64,000 nt of DNA from Apostichopus japonicus (GCF_037975245.1 NC_092565.1:9785499-9849498), one strand, 5' to 3'. Positions 15,791 through 29,872 are shown, counted from the first letter of the stretch. The notes: generated by a model from the sequence alone, not told the origin. A program made the numbers and translations.

Positions 15791-18700
15791 CGTCGGTTGT
15801 CAATAGCTACACAATCCAAACAGATTGGTATGATCGACTTTTTGTAGGGGTTTAAAACTTTAAACAAGAAATAATTGATCTCTGTAGTCACCATATTTTG
15901 CAAAAGTTCGTATTTTTTACGGCTAAAAGGTATATAAAAAGGATATAAAATATTTTTTGTTGTATATAAGTGTAAAATTTGTCTTATACGTGTAATTTGA
16001 TCTCTGCAATATTGTAGTAGAAAATCTTGGATCACACACTGGCTCATATTGTACGTCCGGGTCATTCCGAATTTGGGCAGACAAGACTGAACTTCCGACT
16101 AATTTAAAAAGAAGACACGCCCAATCAAATATGCGCGTGCGTGTTACAAGACTGAAGCTTGGTCTCCGTATCAGGTTGAAAGCAGTACAACAGCTGCTTA
16201 CAAATAATTGGCTTACTTTGTAAATTATCAGATTGGATGGTTCATAAATACTAAAATGGTTTATTTTAGAAATAAAATACTAATGCAGTCAGGTCGGAAA
16301 GAAAGTCCCCCATGTGTAGAAAGTGTTTACAATGAGTGTCCTTAAATACATGGCATGTATTTTTTTAAATTTTTCAGAGAGGGATGGCTGCACCTGGTGC
16401 GTGTATACAACGTAAACTGCGTTTTAATTTTAAATCTTGAGACATGTAGCAAAGCAGAGTTATTTACGTAAGGCCATCGATTGATGCATGTGTAGTCAGT
16501 CTCAGTACTGTGGTAAGATAAAAACAAAATTAGGCCAGGGTTGTGGGTGAAGGTATACCTGTTTTGAATGCGCGAATCGGTATATTTAGAATATGAGATG
16601 TTACTATTGAAAAAGTAGCATGCATGCGAGTATAGGGTTTGTGTGTATGATCATTTCTGCAAGCCACTCTGGATTAAAATAACAGCTCCGACTAGTTTAG
16701 GAACAAACGTCAAATGTCTCCTTCTTATGTGTTCTGTTATGCAGAATTAAGCTCCGATTTTTGTTGATTATCTTGAAGATAATATATAGATATGTTGCTA
16801 ACGACTCAGCTATAATACTATGCTGCAACAATTGGTTATTTATGACAGAAATCGACATTGTGCGTGCATGCATGCATTTTTTCATGGACTGACAGGACAC
16901 CGTTCTACAAAATTAGGTTCCGGCCAAGAGTACTTACAAAATCGAGGTTTGGAAGAGTAAACAGGCACTTCAAGTGGACTCTTTGACGTCACATTTGGTA
17001 TTAAAGGTCGCTCAATTGTGGAGCTGTAAATATTGACTCAACTAATTCGAGCTTAAATCTGTTTGCATGTATCGTATTTAGACAAGCCCATAGGTTATCT
17101 TCGGTGGGTCAACAACATCGGTATACACGACCTATAGTCCCTTCTAAATTTAACCACGGATTCAATTTAATCCACCCATATACTTGACCGCGGGCCCGGG
17201 CATCTTCAATGTCCCTTATATACACCTGCCCACTTGTTTTTAATTATAAGAAGAAATAAGAAGAAGGAAAAAAAAGGAAGTTTGGACCCAGTGTATTGAA
17301 CCGATGTGCTTTTAAATGATAAAAGTAGTTACAGTGAAATGCGTCCCATACATGAATCTGACTTTTTTTTTCAGTAACGTTCTGCTCTATTTGACTTTCT
17401 TCAATAATTGCACCATGTGCGGTAAAACATTTACAAATCAACTCATCGAAATCTTGGTTGCCAACATGTCTCATATTAATGGACCCTAGATATAAGTTTC
17501 TCTCGTATAGTTTGTTGATCTCAATCAGTGTGGGTTGTTACTCTGTTTGCATGACGTAAAAAACATTTTCTTAACTTGTATGACAGTCCATTTTGTTGCT
17601 TTCTCCCCCATTCCAATCACCGCAAAATTTCCACAAGCATTATTAACAGATCTAAACCACTCATCATCGCAACCGGTTCCGATTTTCCCAGTAAACACAA
17701 GGCAGCTTCTTCCGTAACAAACTCAGGTCACGCTATGTACCCTCAACTGTTGTGTTTTGGTTTGCGAGCCTTGTTACCTAGGGACCTGTCACCACGGTAA
17801 CTGATTGATAATACACGGGAACCGAAGGTCAAAAGGGGAACCCCGAGCGCTCTGTCAGTGTGACGTCACACATTGTAACATTCCTGGTGTGGAAAACCAC
17901 AAGCTGCTTCTGTGTAGAGACGATAATACAGTGTAGGTTGTATGTAATGTTATACTGTACGTGTGTTTGTTTGTATACACATAATATGCCCGAGTCATGA
18001 AGATGGTAACGGGTGTTATAAAGGAAGTGCTCGCAAACAGCTACCAGGCGGAACATGTCGGGTTGTCATGACTAGAATATTTCCTTGGTTAGTTGTTTTC
18101 CGCACAGCTGATTCTAGAATCTTCCGGAGCGCTGAATCAAAGGAAAAGCATTCTGTGTATTTCACAATCCTGTTAGCCTATAGCTGTGGTTATAAGAATG
18201 GATCCCATGTGTTATAGCGAGCAAAAGAGAGAGAGTGTGGTCTAGCTAGCAGTGTTTATACATACAAACCTAACGGCAATAACTGACCCACACCCCCCCC
18301 CCCCAAAAAAAAAATGAAACCCCTATAAAGAAACAACAAAAGAAAATTCGCCCCAAAAAAAGGTAAAATATAGAAGTCTAACCCAAACGTATGCATTACA
18401 GACCTTCTTTAAATTTAAAAAAATCGTTTATTTTTAAGAAAATCAACTCTCCATTACAGACGAATCTGGAACATTTACTATTAAAGACTGGCTTTTCTCG
18501 TTTTCGTCTATAAAAGGGAGCAAAACCTGGACAATTTTTTTAGTACTCATTTAATTTCTAATCGTTGTTTACACCGAATCTTTTTCTCAGGTATCTGCAA
18601 TACATCAGAGAATATCTCCATTCCATGTATTTCTTCTTATTAAAGAATTTTACTCCCAGTAAAAATAGTCAAAAATGAATAAATAAATCGTTTTTAAGAA

Positions 18701-20529
18701 AAAGGAAGTAGAGCAACTACAAGACGATATTATTCATTAACTTCCTTCCGCCAATTGTAAAAATTTAAGCTCGTTATTCTTAGAAGCAAGGGAGAAACCT
18801 AGTTCCAAAATAAACCAGTAGCAGGATTCGCCGCTATGACATCATTCGCTAACTCGCGTTTCAGGAAGTAAATCGTCGGCAAAATTGACGTCATACGGCG
18901 ATCCTTAATATATAATATGCGTGTACGACAATTGACATCATCAACTTCATTAACATAGTACGTCTACGACTGCCGTAGAACAAGTGACGATTTAATGAGA
19001 TGCAATGCCGTATGTCTATGTAGGCGGGATTCCCTCTTTAGAAGCATATACTGTATAGTAACGGTTAAGTTTCTTTCCATTGTACCCGGCACGATAGGTC
19101 TATACATGTAGTGATCCGTATGCATTTAAGTTGCAAGTAGAATCGAGTAGGCACTCCGTCAGTTCTTTTCACTGATTGTGAAAGTAAAGAAATAATGATA
19201 AAAAGAAACAATAGGGTCACAAGGTTCTTTATGACATTTATTTCTGGAACATTATGAGTAATTTTGTTGGGAATGGATCTTCCGCCGGATGCAGTCACGC
19301 TGCGATATATTCTAACTATAAGGTAAATGCGGATTTGATGTATGTAATAATTCAAGTGTATTGAAAATTTGATTTTTAAAAATTTATGATCTTTAGTTAT
19401 GCCTATGGTAACGTATAAGTTAAGTTATTTAGGCTAACTCAAGCTACATAACGCAGAATGACAGGTTAACCGGCTTCAGACACAAGTTAAGACCTGGGAA
19501 AAAATAGTGGTAAAACCTAAAATAAAAAGCCATAACGAATGCATGAATACCGTGATATGAAGACCAATATTTGAAAGATATTTTAAACCCAGAGACATAT
19601 ATTTATTGCCTTATTTGCTGTTAACAAATATTTAAAATAAAGACAGACCAAACCTAAACCAGAACGGCGGCAGAAACAACATCTGTCGCAGATGGAACCA
19701 CCGGAAGTTAAAGTTCGTTCACGTTTTGAGAGTTTGTGTTTACAAATACAAAGTCTAGCCCAGTATACTGTCTATAGTGCATACAGTTCATTCCCAGAAT
19801 ATCCACAAACAAAACTAGAAATAGTTATCTGGTTACCTAGGTAACATAAATACTTCAAAGAATTCTATGGGGTGCAAAGTCCATGGAAACCCTTTTCAAT
19901 CAAAGAAAAGATTGCCTCGCGATTCACCAATATTCACGCTTTACCAGTTTGCACTGTTGATGTTAACTCAGCTATTCAAAGATAAGTTTATTTACGCCAG
20001 CAAACAAAGAGAGTTACCCTGAAAACTTTTATCTTTTTTAACAAGTTCTTTATAGTTCAACCAATTCTCTGTTGTTAGTAACAAGGTCTCTGTTTGGAAT
20101 TCCTTTCCAAAATATTTGGTAACCCCACCGAAAGCGGAACCTTCATTTCCCTAAGGGTGTGTTAGAACATGACTTTATGGGAGGAATTTGAGATCGTCTC
20201 GCGCCCTACTGTTACCTTGTCTTGGGTCAAGATTGTGGTTTTGGGAAGAATGTGATATTTTCTCTCAAATTTTCCACCATCTTCATGCCATGGGATACCG
20301 TTCTCCGCCGTTGGTGGTCGTTTCTAAATCAACGTCGCCATGATTGCGATAATACTACAGTCGTTGAGTTATGTGTGTTACTGCCATATAGACAGCACTG
20401 CGATACACGCACACTCACACTTGTGTCGTATTGCGTACTATGGTATTACTGTAGCAATATTAATACAGTACCATGCTGACAACTTACCACAGTTTTACTT
20501 ATGTCGTAATGCCCGTCCGGAGACGAGGG
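15791..20529. other. Intergenic stretch
   Basis: No supported gene in about 4.7 kb. A C-run followed by an A-run occurs at about 18290-18315. Short open frames (for example 17963-18217 plus, 19065-19355 minus) lack splice context and recognisable content. Confidence 0.4.
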
Positions 20530-23500
20530 ATGAAAACAGGTAACGATTCACTCATTTTGTTCTGTTTGTTGAATATTTGGAAAGAAAAGTAATTTGGAAG
20601 GTAAACTATTTATCTAGGACACGGAGGACGTGGCGAAAGTTGGTTTGAGTGGGAAGAGAAACGTATGATATTAATTGATATATTTTGCTTTTCCAGTTTG
20701 AACGGAAGTGAATGATTCGCTATGCCATATATACTCTAATGGCTTGTACATTGATGTGCATAGGATGTGTAACAGGGCTGCATGGCAATGAAAACCAATA
20801 ACATGAAATGCCTCTAGCCTAGTCAACAAATATGACAATTTTTGTTCAAAATTTAGTTTGGAGAGTAATGACAAGGTGAAACATGCAGTTGATAACTTTT
20901 GCAGCAAATTTACACATAGCATTTATTTCCTCATTTGTAGTATTACTATATAGTATTAGATTACCATTAGCATTACTAGTTCACCTAATTTAAATTTCAG
21001 AATTAAATGCTTATTAATTCTCCAACCTATGTTTTGTTCTTACCTGTAACTTTTTAGTACATCTAATTTCCAGTGATTACGCTTGGATGTATAGTATTAC
21101 TTAAGTTAGTGATGTACCATCAGTAACTTCAAGATATCAACTATCGTTGTAGTGATATTGATAGGAGATAAGCTAATCCTACTGGAGAACAGAGGTTTCT
21201 CTAATGATATAATACCTTGCAGGACAACAAAGACTACCGTACATAGTTTAATTTCTTTACACTTTTCTTTTTTCAAATAGGAAAGGAGGAAAGTTTATTA
21301 CTTAACTTAAAGTAAGGACATCTTTTCAGACCGAAATGTACTGTACTGTACGTATGCATGTAGCACTGAACATTATATTGGAGATTGTTGTTCTTTTCAT
21401 AATCTCTGAGAACCCAGTCTTTCTTGCATTTAACTTCCTCAGTGCTAGTCATGTGTCAGAGCAGCTGTTCAAAATGTTAAAATAAAAGGCAAAAAGAGAT
21501 TCTAATTCAGGATTTTCTTACGAGACCAGAACTTTGCCTCCTTCCTTCACCCCTCTCACCCCTCCCCCATCCAAAGGATTTCGTTAGGAATCAACAAAGC
21601 ATAACAGACATTTTTCGATCTAGTTCAATCGCCTGTGAAATCCGTATCACATAGGAACATACACAATCAAGTTCTGCAAAGTGAACCCTGTTCACCAGTC
21701 CAAATGGCAAATGATGTCATGAAAGATTGCACCAAGCAAACATCCTTTGGTTCTTTTGCATTCAAGTTAAAGCTGATTCTGAGGTAAGCATCTGGTTTTC
21801 CTGGACAACATGACACCCATAAAGTTCTATTTCTAATGTTTAACTTCACAGACTAAAAATCTCATGACATCGATATCTTATCGACTGATATATTAGAGAT
21901 CAACCGTCCAATGATTGAGTACCCGATGGCAAACACAGTCAATACAAATTGCAACTTTAAACAAATGAGTTTGGAAATTCAGGCTCATGCAAGCCTACTC
22001 TGGTCCTTCAAACCCCCTGGCAGTACCATGGAAATGTGATTCCTATCAGTTCCCTCCCCACCCCAAAATTTATAGAAGTTATGTTGCAGCAGTGATTTCA
22101 AATAGCATGCACTACTGTATGTGCGATACATGACCATCATACAGTACTGCCAGCAATTTGCACAGCAGGTTTCAAACATATCTCCTTCCCCATACTGTAT
22201 ATCACTTATCACATACGCTCTGCTATCATCTCCCTCCACCATCAAAGGATCATAGTCATCCAACCCCCTCCCCTAAACAAGAAAAAGAACTAAGAATCGA
22301 GTAAATGTTTAATCTGCGAGTAGTGCGTACTTGTTCAATAATATTGCACAAATTCTCTGTATGTCCTTCCAGAAACCTCATAAGGTAAAATTTACACAAG
22401 GCAATATGTCCTGTATGTTTTATTTTATATCCCCAGATAGATCTCCTATTTCCAACAACAGTCAAATAGGTTTTGCCAAAGTCTTTGATGTATTTTGCAA
22501 TAAGACAAGTTCAATAATACTGGAACCAAAATAATGTCCAAAGTTTCACAGCCTATTTCTTAGACCTAAAATTTTGAGTTTGTCCAAATAGCTAGGTCGT
22601 AGAAATTACACATGAGCTTTTCTGTTTTACTGTACAAATATCAGTTGTCCTACAAGCAATTTCAAAGATGGTTTTGAGTGTCTCAGAAGAAATCTATGCC
22701 CTGTTTCATGTCCAACCCTCCCTTTTTAAAGGTAAGAATACTTGGTACCTTAAAACCATACTCTGTTAATACTTTAGTACTCCAAAATTGCAAGTGGCAA
22801 TATTAGGCTGACAGGCTTACACTTCAAAGGTTGAAGGAATCCATAAGAAAATTAGAATCAATTCCTTGGACACATCATTTTCTGTGTTACCTTAAACTAT
22901 ATAGTAATTACTCTCTTATTAGTCCTGAGCAAACCAAATCATTGTCACCACATAATCTTGTACATAGTTTGATAGGTATATAATCAAATTTATGTGTAAA
23001 TGATAAGTACTACAGGTAAATGTTACATGGCAGGAATAGAGTTTCCCAAAATTACAACCTGACAACAATAAACGAAGGGCTTTTAAACTAGAAGGCGCAA
23101 AGATTTAGATAACTGCTGATGGTTGTATACTGAGAATGCTAATTCTACTCAAGTTTAATAATACTTTATAGTGAATCTAAAGGTTTGTTAATACAAGATG
23201 TATGTATTGTGTACTGTTTAACCAAAAAGTACCATATCCAAAAGATTGTAATGGAATGTAAATAACATTGTAAATTCCCCCATATCACGTGTGACCTTTT
23301 AGTTTGTCATCTTAAGGTCTAAAATAAACAGACAAATATGTATCTTCCCACACAATTTCTCACAGAAGATATTATTTTGAAAATATCACTATTACTGTAC
23401 TTATGTTGACAATTCCACTCCTCTATCAAATCAGTTGTTTGTCGTCATCTTACAGTGCAGTTAGGGAAGTACAGTCATCTTTATATATCAGAGAGTGTGA

Positions 23501-25250
23501 GACACACATCGGGTATTCCCCTTCTAATTGTACTCTGGGTGGGGGATTCCCGGCCATTATGCTCATTAGAGCAAAAAGTAAACATAAACACGCCCACAGA
23601 CTTCAAGTAAATCTTTAGCACTCAGGAAGTTTGTTTGATATTTCCTTGATATAAAGTTTCTTCTTGTGTTATTATTACAAAAATTATCAGAGATGATGAT
23701 AAAAAATTAACAGGAAAAATTAAAGGAAGTTCACACTTAATGAGTTCAACATTGAAGCCACAAACTGTCTTTTCCTACTTGTTTTTTTAAGGAAGTCTCG
23801 TGGGAAAAAAACAGTCATTGTAGTTTGTATTAATTGATATCTAGAGCAACATTGTATTATGATGACTGGAATGATGGTATTGTGGCTGGGACATGGATGA
23901 GATTACAGTAGGAATTACTAGAGGGGGGGGGGGGGTGGGACTAGGGGACATAGAGAGAGCAGAATTCAGGGCTATGAGAGAGTTTATTCTGTATGTGACA
24001 ACCAAAGAAACGAACATGTAACGCTGGATGCAGTGTTGGATCTCCAATATTTACTCAACTCCAGTTGTCTTAAGTTCCATCTAACCATTCAAATCATTTA
24101 GTTTCCCTGTCTACTGTACCTAACTAGTAACTTGTAATGATAGCCCCACCGAATGAGGCTGCTCGTGAAGAGTTACAAACAGAAGTCTCTGGATTCTGAT
24201 GTCAAACTGCTTCAATACTCATAGAGATCAACATTGGCATAATGCACAGTATATACTGTATACAGTAGGCATGCACAGCCAAGACAAAATGGTGTAATAG
24301 CATGTAAGGCAACAGATGTTTCGGGATATGAGTGCAGCTCCTTGATAGGGAGGGGCTGCCTCAGACCTGACACCACCCTCCCTGGAATATTCCACCTTAC
24401 CATGTGCCCTATAGGTCACTGTCCTTTCCCCCGTGGACGGGTTTAACTAGGAAGCATTCTAACCATCGAGGTTCCTAAACTTGGGGACACCCGTCTTCCT
24501 CCCTTGCCAGAGCAGAGGCCTTCTCCCAAGCTAGTGATGTCAAGCTCATGAAAGGAGGAATTAATTTTAAATTTAGACTAAAAGATGTGGTACCAGAGGA
24601 GGTGGTCATTAATTGAGGAGTCAAAGATTAGAATATTTTATTAACATATTAATATTTCACTTAAGGAGGAGGTTATATAGGTGGGTATATTGATCACAGT
24701 GTAGATCTTATTGTTAGAAACGGTTCCCGGTTGGCTCAGGCATTATCGTACGGCTTTGTTACAGTGTACTATGTTTTGCAGTAGTTTTACAGTTACTGCT
24801 ACTCGAGGCAGATACTCCTGTACTTCAGAATGTCAGCCAACAGTGCAGTACCATTCAGTATATATACAGTATACTGTACTGTAGTAGGTACTACACTACA
24901 GAAGATCGTAATGCTGTACATAAGCACTGCTGTACACAATGATAGCAACTGTACCCACACATATACCGCAATATACAGTAACATATTTGTTAACATATTA
25001 AACTTTCATTGTTTCTTTGCGGGAATTTTTGCAATTACTAGCATAAAACGGATGTTGAGGACCAAATCGGAAGGTGTGCCTTTCATGGAACTGGTTTTCA
25101 GAAACCCTGAACAGTGAACAGGGTACTATTAACCTTTACCTTTCGTTTGACAGGCGAACAGGATGTGACGTCATGTAAGATAGTACTTCCGACAGTAATC
25201 CATCCAGATGCCGGGTTTTCCTTAGAAACAGACAGTTTAGCAAACATTGG
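20530..25250 (+). CDS. Tentative 5' part of an unknown gene (two in-phase exons)
   Basis: An ATG at 20530 opens MKT and reaches a good donor (ACAG|GTAACG) at 20539. A second candidate exon, 25154-25250, has a pyrimidine-rich acceptor (TTTCGTTTGACAG) and a donor GTGAGC. It is open in only one frame, and that frame is exactly the phase left by the first exon. The join reads MKTGEQDVTSCKIVLPTVIH and continues PDAGFSLETDSLANI, ending in phase 2. I recognise no domain and could not follow the gene further. The initiator context is mediocre. The second exon is better supported than the first, which may belong to a different upstream exon or be non-coding. Confidence 0.28.
24424..24545 (-). repeat. 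tRNA-like SINE trace (copy 2)
   Basis: On the minus strand the block GATGGTTAGAATGCTTCC followed by TAGTTAAACCCG aligns with the plus-strand copy at 340-500, about 70% identical by eye over 65 bases. It lies in the intron of the tentative gene at 20.5-25.2 kb. Confidence 0.35.
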
Positions 25251-26977
25251 GTGAGCACTGTTTGAATTTGATATGTCTATATTAATAGTGGCTGTATTGA
25301 CTGTTTGTTCTAAGTTACCAACAATATACCTGTAGTATGCTGTAGCACTGTTGTATTAGCTGTTAGGTGTTAACCGGTTGTCAGGCATGCCTGCCTACTG
25401 TATCTGTTGCGTACTATGCAGTACGTGCCGAGGCACGCATATATCTTCTATAAATTTGTTTGCATCTGTGTGCATTAGCTTTGATTGACATTGGTGATGT
25501 GTACATAAAGTATCGTCTCGGTGCTGCTGAAGTACTTCTTGGTATCTAGGGTAATGTTTAAATTTGCATTATAAAAGGCAACTTCCTCTGTATGGTAAAT
25601 CATTGACATACTGTACATGTATACTATGGGAAGGGAGGGGGGGGGTGAGGTTAGGACTCATCGCTAGCCCCCAAATTTTACTGGGATGTGCACTTTATAC
25701 AGGTGAACTTTTTCACTTTCAAAATGTATGCCTCTCAGCTGTTTGCTTTCCCCTCCCCACCCCCCCCCCCCCTAAATTTTTTGTTTTTGTTTTTTTGTTT
25801 CCCTAGAAACATATATCATAACTATAACTTGGTTACATTAACCTGGCATGTAGGTTTGAAGTAAAGTTTATAATTTTCTCAAAGTAGTGTGACCTTGCTG
25901 TCAACTTACAGTTGATCAAAATTACAACTGGTCAAAAATGTTTATGCACAGTCCTTTGAGCTTTGTATCAACAAGGAATCTCTATTTATACCATTGGCTT
26001 TCTGGTTTAATGTTACACACTGTACTCCTAAACATTGTCTGTCGATACAATATGTACTCCACCACTTTCTCCCACTACCCCACACCACTTTAACAAGGGA
26101 GCATTTAAAGCAAAATTGTATTCACACAAAGTTCTAAAAACGTTTGCCTTCAAAATAACCTCTGTTAACTTCCAATACAACGTTGTAATAGAGGAAGTCA
26201 TTCAGTTTTTTTTGGGTCATTCATTACAGTAAATTATACAGGTCTTTGGTACATGTGGGAGTGCACAGTACCCCAGATGGCATATATACTGCAACACATG
26301 TTCTACCTTAACTACACCTACTCTGCCTGGAATGAGCCTTTGTATTGGTTGTTACTATCTGCAATATTTACAGTAGTCAGTAGCCTTTTGCTCTTTGTAC
26401 TTTGTTATAGAGTATATACCACACTTTATTTTAGTCTTGAACCTTGGTCTCTAACTGATATTGAATTCATTGCCACAGTAACTGTCAGTTTCTGTGTTTT
26501 GAGATCATTGGCCCATAAAAATTGTGTACACACAGTTAGTAAAAGAAATCCCTGTGTGTAAACTTTTGTTGTTTGATATCTCTAAGGCTTGCTGTAACAA
26601 CCAAATACAAACATTTGGTTATTATGTGTATCGGGAACCATGTGAATAGTGTAAAGCTAACAATACACAAATATTAGCATAATTCTGGAATAGGCCTTTT
26701 GACAATAGCCTAAAATTATCATTTGGACAATGTTGCCATGGTAATACAAAGCATGTTCCTGGAAGTCCAAAACATTTTCAGTACCCCATGTGAACGTGAG
26801 TTGGCTGAAAATGTTGAAGTGCTATTAAAATACAGACCCTGTATTGTACTCCGCAGCGGTTTGGAGAATATTTTTGTATGTGGATGTGCTAGAGATAACA
26901 GTGGTCATGAATGTCAGTTCATTCATACTTAGTAAAGATTCCTAAATCCTATTGGTCCATTCAGGTCAGCTGACCGT
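25251..26977. other. Non-coding stretch with one hydrophobic open frame
   Basis: G- and C-runs lie at about 25636-25646 and 25759-25772. A 102-codon plus-strand frame from ATG at 26253 to 26561 encodes a hydrophobic peptide with one or two possible membrane segments (WLLLSAIFTVVSSLLLFVLC). T-rich DNA readily yields such frames. There is no splice evidence or recognisable family, so I do not call it a gene. Confidence 0.3.
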
Positions 26978-27003
26978 GGTTAATCCTGTGAGTAACGCAC
27001 GGT
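26978..27003. repeat. Solo arm of the 27.1 kb MITE
   Basis: GGTTAATCCTGTGAGTAACG and the bases after it match one arm of the palindromic element at 27106-27271 over about 24 bases. It is probably a relic of a neighbouring insertion. Confidence 0.5.
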
Positions 27004-27105
27004 AAAATTATGGGGCATCACTTTAATAAATCTTTGGTTATATGTAACCAAAAATGTTTTGTTTTATGATTTTTCCCCCACACAAATGGTAGTGTATGAA
27101 TGAAC

Positions 27106-27271
27106 GGGGTTAATCAACGGTCTAGCGTGCGTTACTCACATGATTAATGCACTCCGGGTGTTAATGCTATCGCTGGATGAACTTGGGCTCCGCCCTCGTG
27201 CATCGCTTGCATTATCCCCCAATCGTGCATTAATCCTGTGAGTAACGCACGCTAGACCGTTGATTAACCCC
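27106..27271. mobile_element. Small palindromic MITE, 166 bp
   Basis: The two ends are inverted copies starting GGGGTTAATCAACGGTC and running about 47 bases with one mismatch, through GCGTGCGTTACTCACA and GATTAATGCAC. The centre contains a second, weaker palindrome (GGGCTCCGCCC). It has no coding capacity. The length and structure are those of a miniature inverted-repeat transposable element. No convincing target-site duplication is seen (flanks ATGAAC and TTATTA). Confidence 0.7.
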
Positions 27272-27842
27272 TTATTAAAACAGCTAGGAGAAATCTTATT
27301 CCAGTTTGGGAGAAATCTGTATCCCAGATCTAAGAGTCCTTAACAAACAAGGCTGAAGACTTGATCAAGTTTAAATATATGACATCATTGAGCCATATGT
27401 GCTTTTTCTTTTTCATTGATGTATTTTTATTACAATGTATATTTTCCGTAATAGAGATGGGGTTTTGTGAACTATGCAAAAACTAGGACATTGAAGCTTT
27501 TTACATGACCTAACAATGGCATTGGTTTCATTATCATTACATATAAATAATTAAAACTGAACAACGAAAATCTGACTGGGAATTTAGAATTTACTTTGTT
27601 CCCCGCCTACCTGTCTCCCCACAACCTTAGCACCGCATTCTACCCGTGTCTAGTATGCCCTGGTAATCTTTTAACACTGCACCCTCAGTGACCGGTCATA
27701 CCCGGTCAGTGATCTTCCTTCTCATTCTACCACCCAAAGTGTCTACACATGTTTTTCGTATTGGGAAAAATTTTCTTTCGAAATTCGCCCGGATACCTTG
27801 GATTTTTTACCTAGAAGTTTCTCGGAAAGAGCAAAGAAACAA
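27272..27842. other. Non-coding stretch
   Basis: No supported gene or repeat. Confidence 0.4.
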
Positions 27843-27900
27843 ATGACAAGAATGGGACTCAAACCAATGACCTCTGGGTCATTCTGGGTCATTCTGGGTC
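27843..27900 (-). repeat. SINE-like B-box segment and decamer repeat
   Basis: On the minus strand ACCCAGAGGTCATTGG is followed by GGTTTGAGTCCCA, which fits the anticodon-arm to B-box part of a tRNA-derived SINE. A related plus-strand segment lies at 42718-42770. The bases ATTCTGGGTC are repeated three times at about 27871-27900. Confidence 0.35.
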
Positions 27901-28912
27901 AGGATATTAACATTCTAAATAGCAAACCAGATGTTACTCTAAGTAAGAATATTACTGAGCAAATTAATATTTAAAAAAATATGTGAACTTGAGTGCTAAG
28001 TAACTTTCTATAACTATATTCAGTTATATATTCATCTTCATATCTACAATGATCCAGCAAGATTTATAAAAATTGATGATGCCATACTAAAGTTCTGTTC
28101 ATGGCGATTGAATGGTTTTACAAATTTTAATAATTCATCCAGAACCTTGTACAAAATGGCAGAGCTTCCATGACTTCCAAGGTCATCTTGCCAAAACTAC
28201 CAGCCAAGTTTAATCATATTTAGATATCAACTTTAAACCTTCAACCTCCTGTATAATTTTGGCCACCAAATCAAATATTTTTTGTTCTCGGAGTAGTCAT
28301 AATAATACATTTGCTTCAATTCCCAATATTTGATGCCATAACATTTTTTTAATGGCGGAATTAAACATGCAGCACATTAAAGAGTAAACGGGGAAACTTT
28401 CATATGTTTCTTAACTATCACTTGGCTACTATGCAAGGTAATGACGTGCCCTACTGCACATTGCTATGTGATTTTAATATTGATCAGCCCCAGAAACAAC
28501 ATATTCAACTCCACATATTCAGCTGTGATGGTTGATTGAGTGTATATTTGCTTACAAATGATGTACGGAACATCCTGTATGTTAACTGTGTATAAAGATC
28601 TGTGGGACGCTCTCGCCGCCTGCTGATTCCTGTCAACAACGTCACATTGTCAATTCATACAGTACTACAGTACTGCACAGTACTGTACTTGAAGCTAATG
28701 AGAATGCATATACTGTAGTACTTCAAGATTAATGGTTTATTGCAATAAGCAAAACTTGAAAATTAGCTGGCATGTACCAACATCCTGTAGGAAGTGTTGT
28801 GAAGATTTGTTGACAGTAAAAATAATGACAGACAAAAATCAATTAAAACAAACGGGGAAAGAGAGGAAAGGAAACAAAAAAAAAAGAGTCAGTTGACAGG
28901 AAAGGAAAACAA
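27901..28912. other. Non-coding stretch
   Basis: AT-rich, no supported gene. Several ACAGTACTGTA-like short palindromes lie near 28660-28690. Confidence 0.4.
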
Positions 28913-29289
28913 ATGTTTTCGTTTCCTATTCTTAAGGATATAAATAGCCAATTGCCAGGCTTTGCTAGGTTGTTATCTAAGGTGGAGAAGAATGCAAAAA
29001 AATCTGGTTTTTCCCCCACACATGATCATTTTGTTATAATGGACATGGATCTTGCAAATGCTGAATCTAAAATATTGAACCTCTTTAACGTGAACTACTA
29101 ATGATGGCAGTGGTTCCACTTTTAACGTTCTGCCCTGAAAATATAAGGAAGGAAAACGAAGAGAAAGTAAAGGTTTCAGAGCTTAGTGGCGTTATGACAT
29201 CACAGATCATCAAAATAAAAGCTGCCGGACACAAATTTGAAACTATGTACAGTAGAAAAATCTCCCAAACGGAGCAAGATTTGTCCTAG
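28913..29289 (+). other. Two abutting open frames of unknown status
   Basis: A 62-codon frame (28913-29101) ends TAATG, and a second 62-codon frame begins on that overlapping ATG and ends at 29289. Both peptides are Lys/Glu-rich and look protein-like (for example ENIRKENEEKVKVSELSG in the second). Neither shows a recognisable domain, and a bicistronic arrangement is unusual in animals. A decayed coding fragment with a frameshift, or chance, are both possible. Confidence 0.15.
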
Positions 29290-29872
29290 CTGTGTGAGGA
29301 AAGTGTTCTTCGCAAAGATCTCTAGTGCTGTCTGTGTCCGGTCTTGAAAGTTTCAGCTTAGACTTATCTTTGTAATTCAAAACACATCCAAGACAGTGCC
29401 CCCCTGTCTTTTTTTTTTGCTACTTAAATCCCCCTCCCTCCCCTCCCCTCCCCATGCCACCACTGCCCACCCTCACCGAAGCATTGATCAGAACTGCATA
29501 TTTACTTCACACTGCTCAAAACATGGTGATAAGTGACATCTCGCTATCAAAACATAAAAACTCATCTTCTCTGAAAGAAATGTCTGGCAACTTGAAGGGA
29601 AAAACTAAACTGCTTAATAGATTAAATTGGTTTTGGTTGCTACTGTAGGTCTGGTTGTAATATTTAGTACCAAACAGTACTCAATTATTTCTCCCCCAAA
29701 CCTCCCCCCCCCTGCATAGTCCATTTTCTTCATGTGGGACATCAGTCAACCCTTCATGTCAGATTTTAGTCAAAATCTCAGAGAGGTTGATATGATAATT
29801 ACCAAAATGTCAATTTGGTCTGGATTGACTCAGCTGCAGTATAGTAGTTTTAGATGTATGTGTAGTTAGCAG
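29290..29872. other. Non-coding stretch with C-rich tracts
   Basis: C-rich runs lie at about 29430-29455 and 29700-29712. No supported gene. Confidence 0.4.

Noticed and set aside
22687-22731. Micro-exon with GTAAGA donor on the plus strand
   Set aside because: The acceptor lacks a pyrimidine tract, and it cannot be joined in phase to the candidate exons on either side.
26253-26561. Possible small membrane protein
   Set aside because: T-rich DNA gives hydrophobic frames by chance; no splice context or family.
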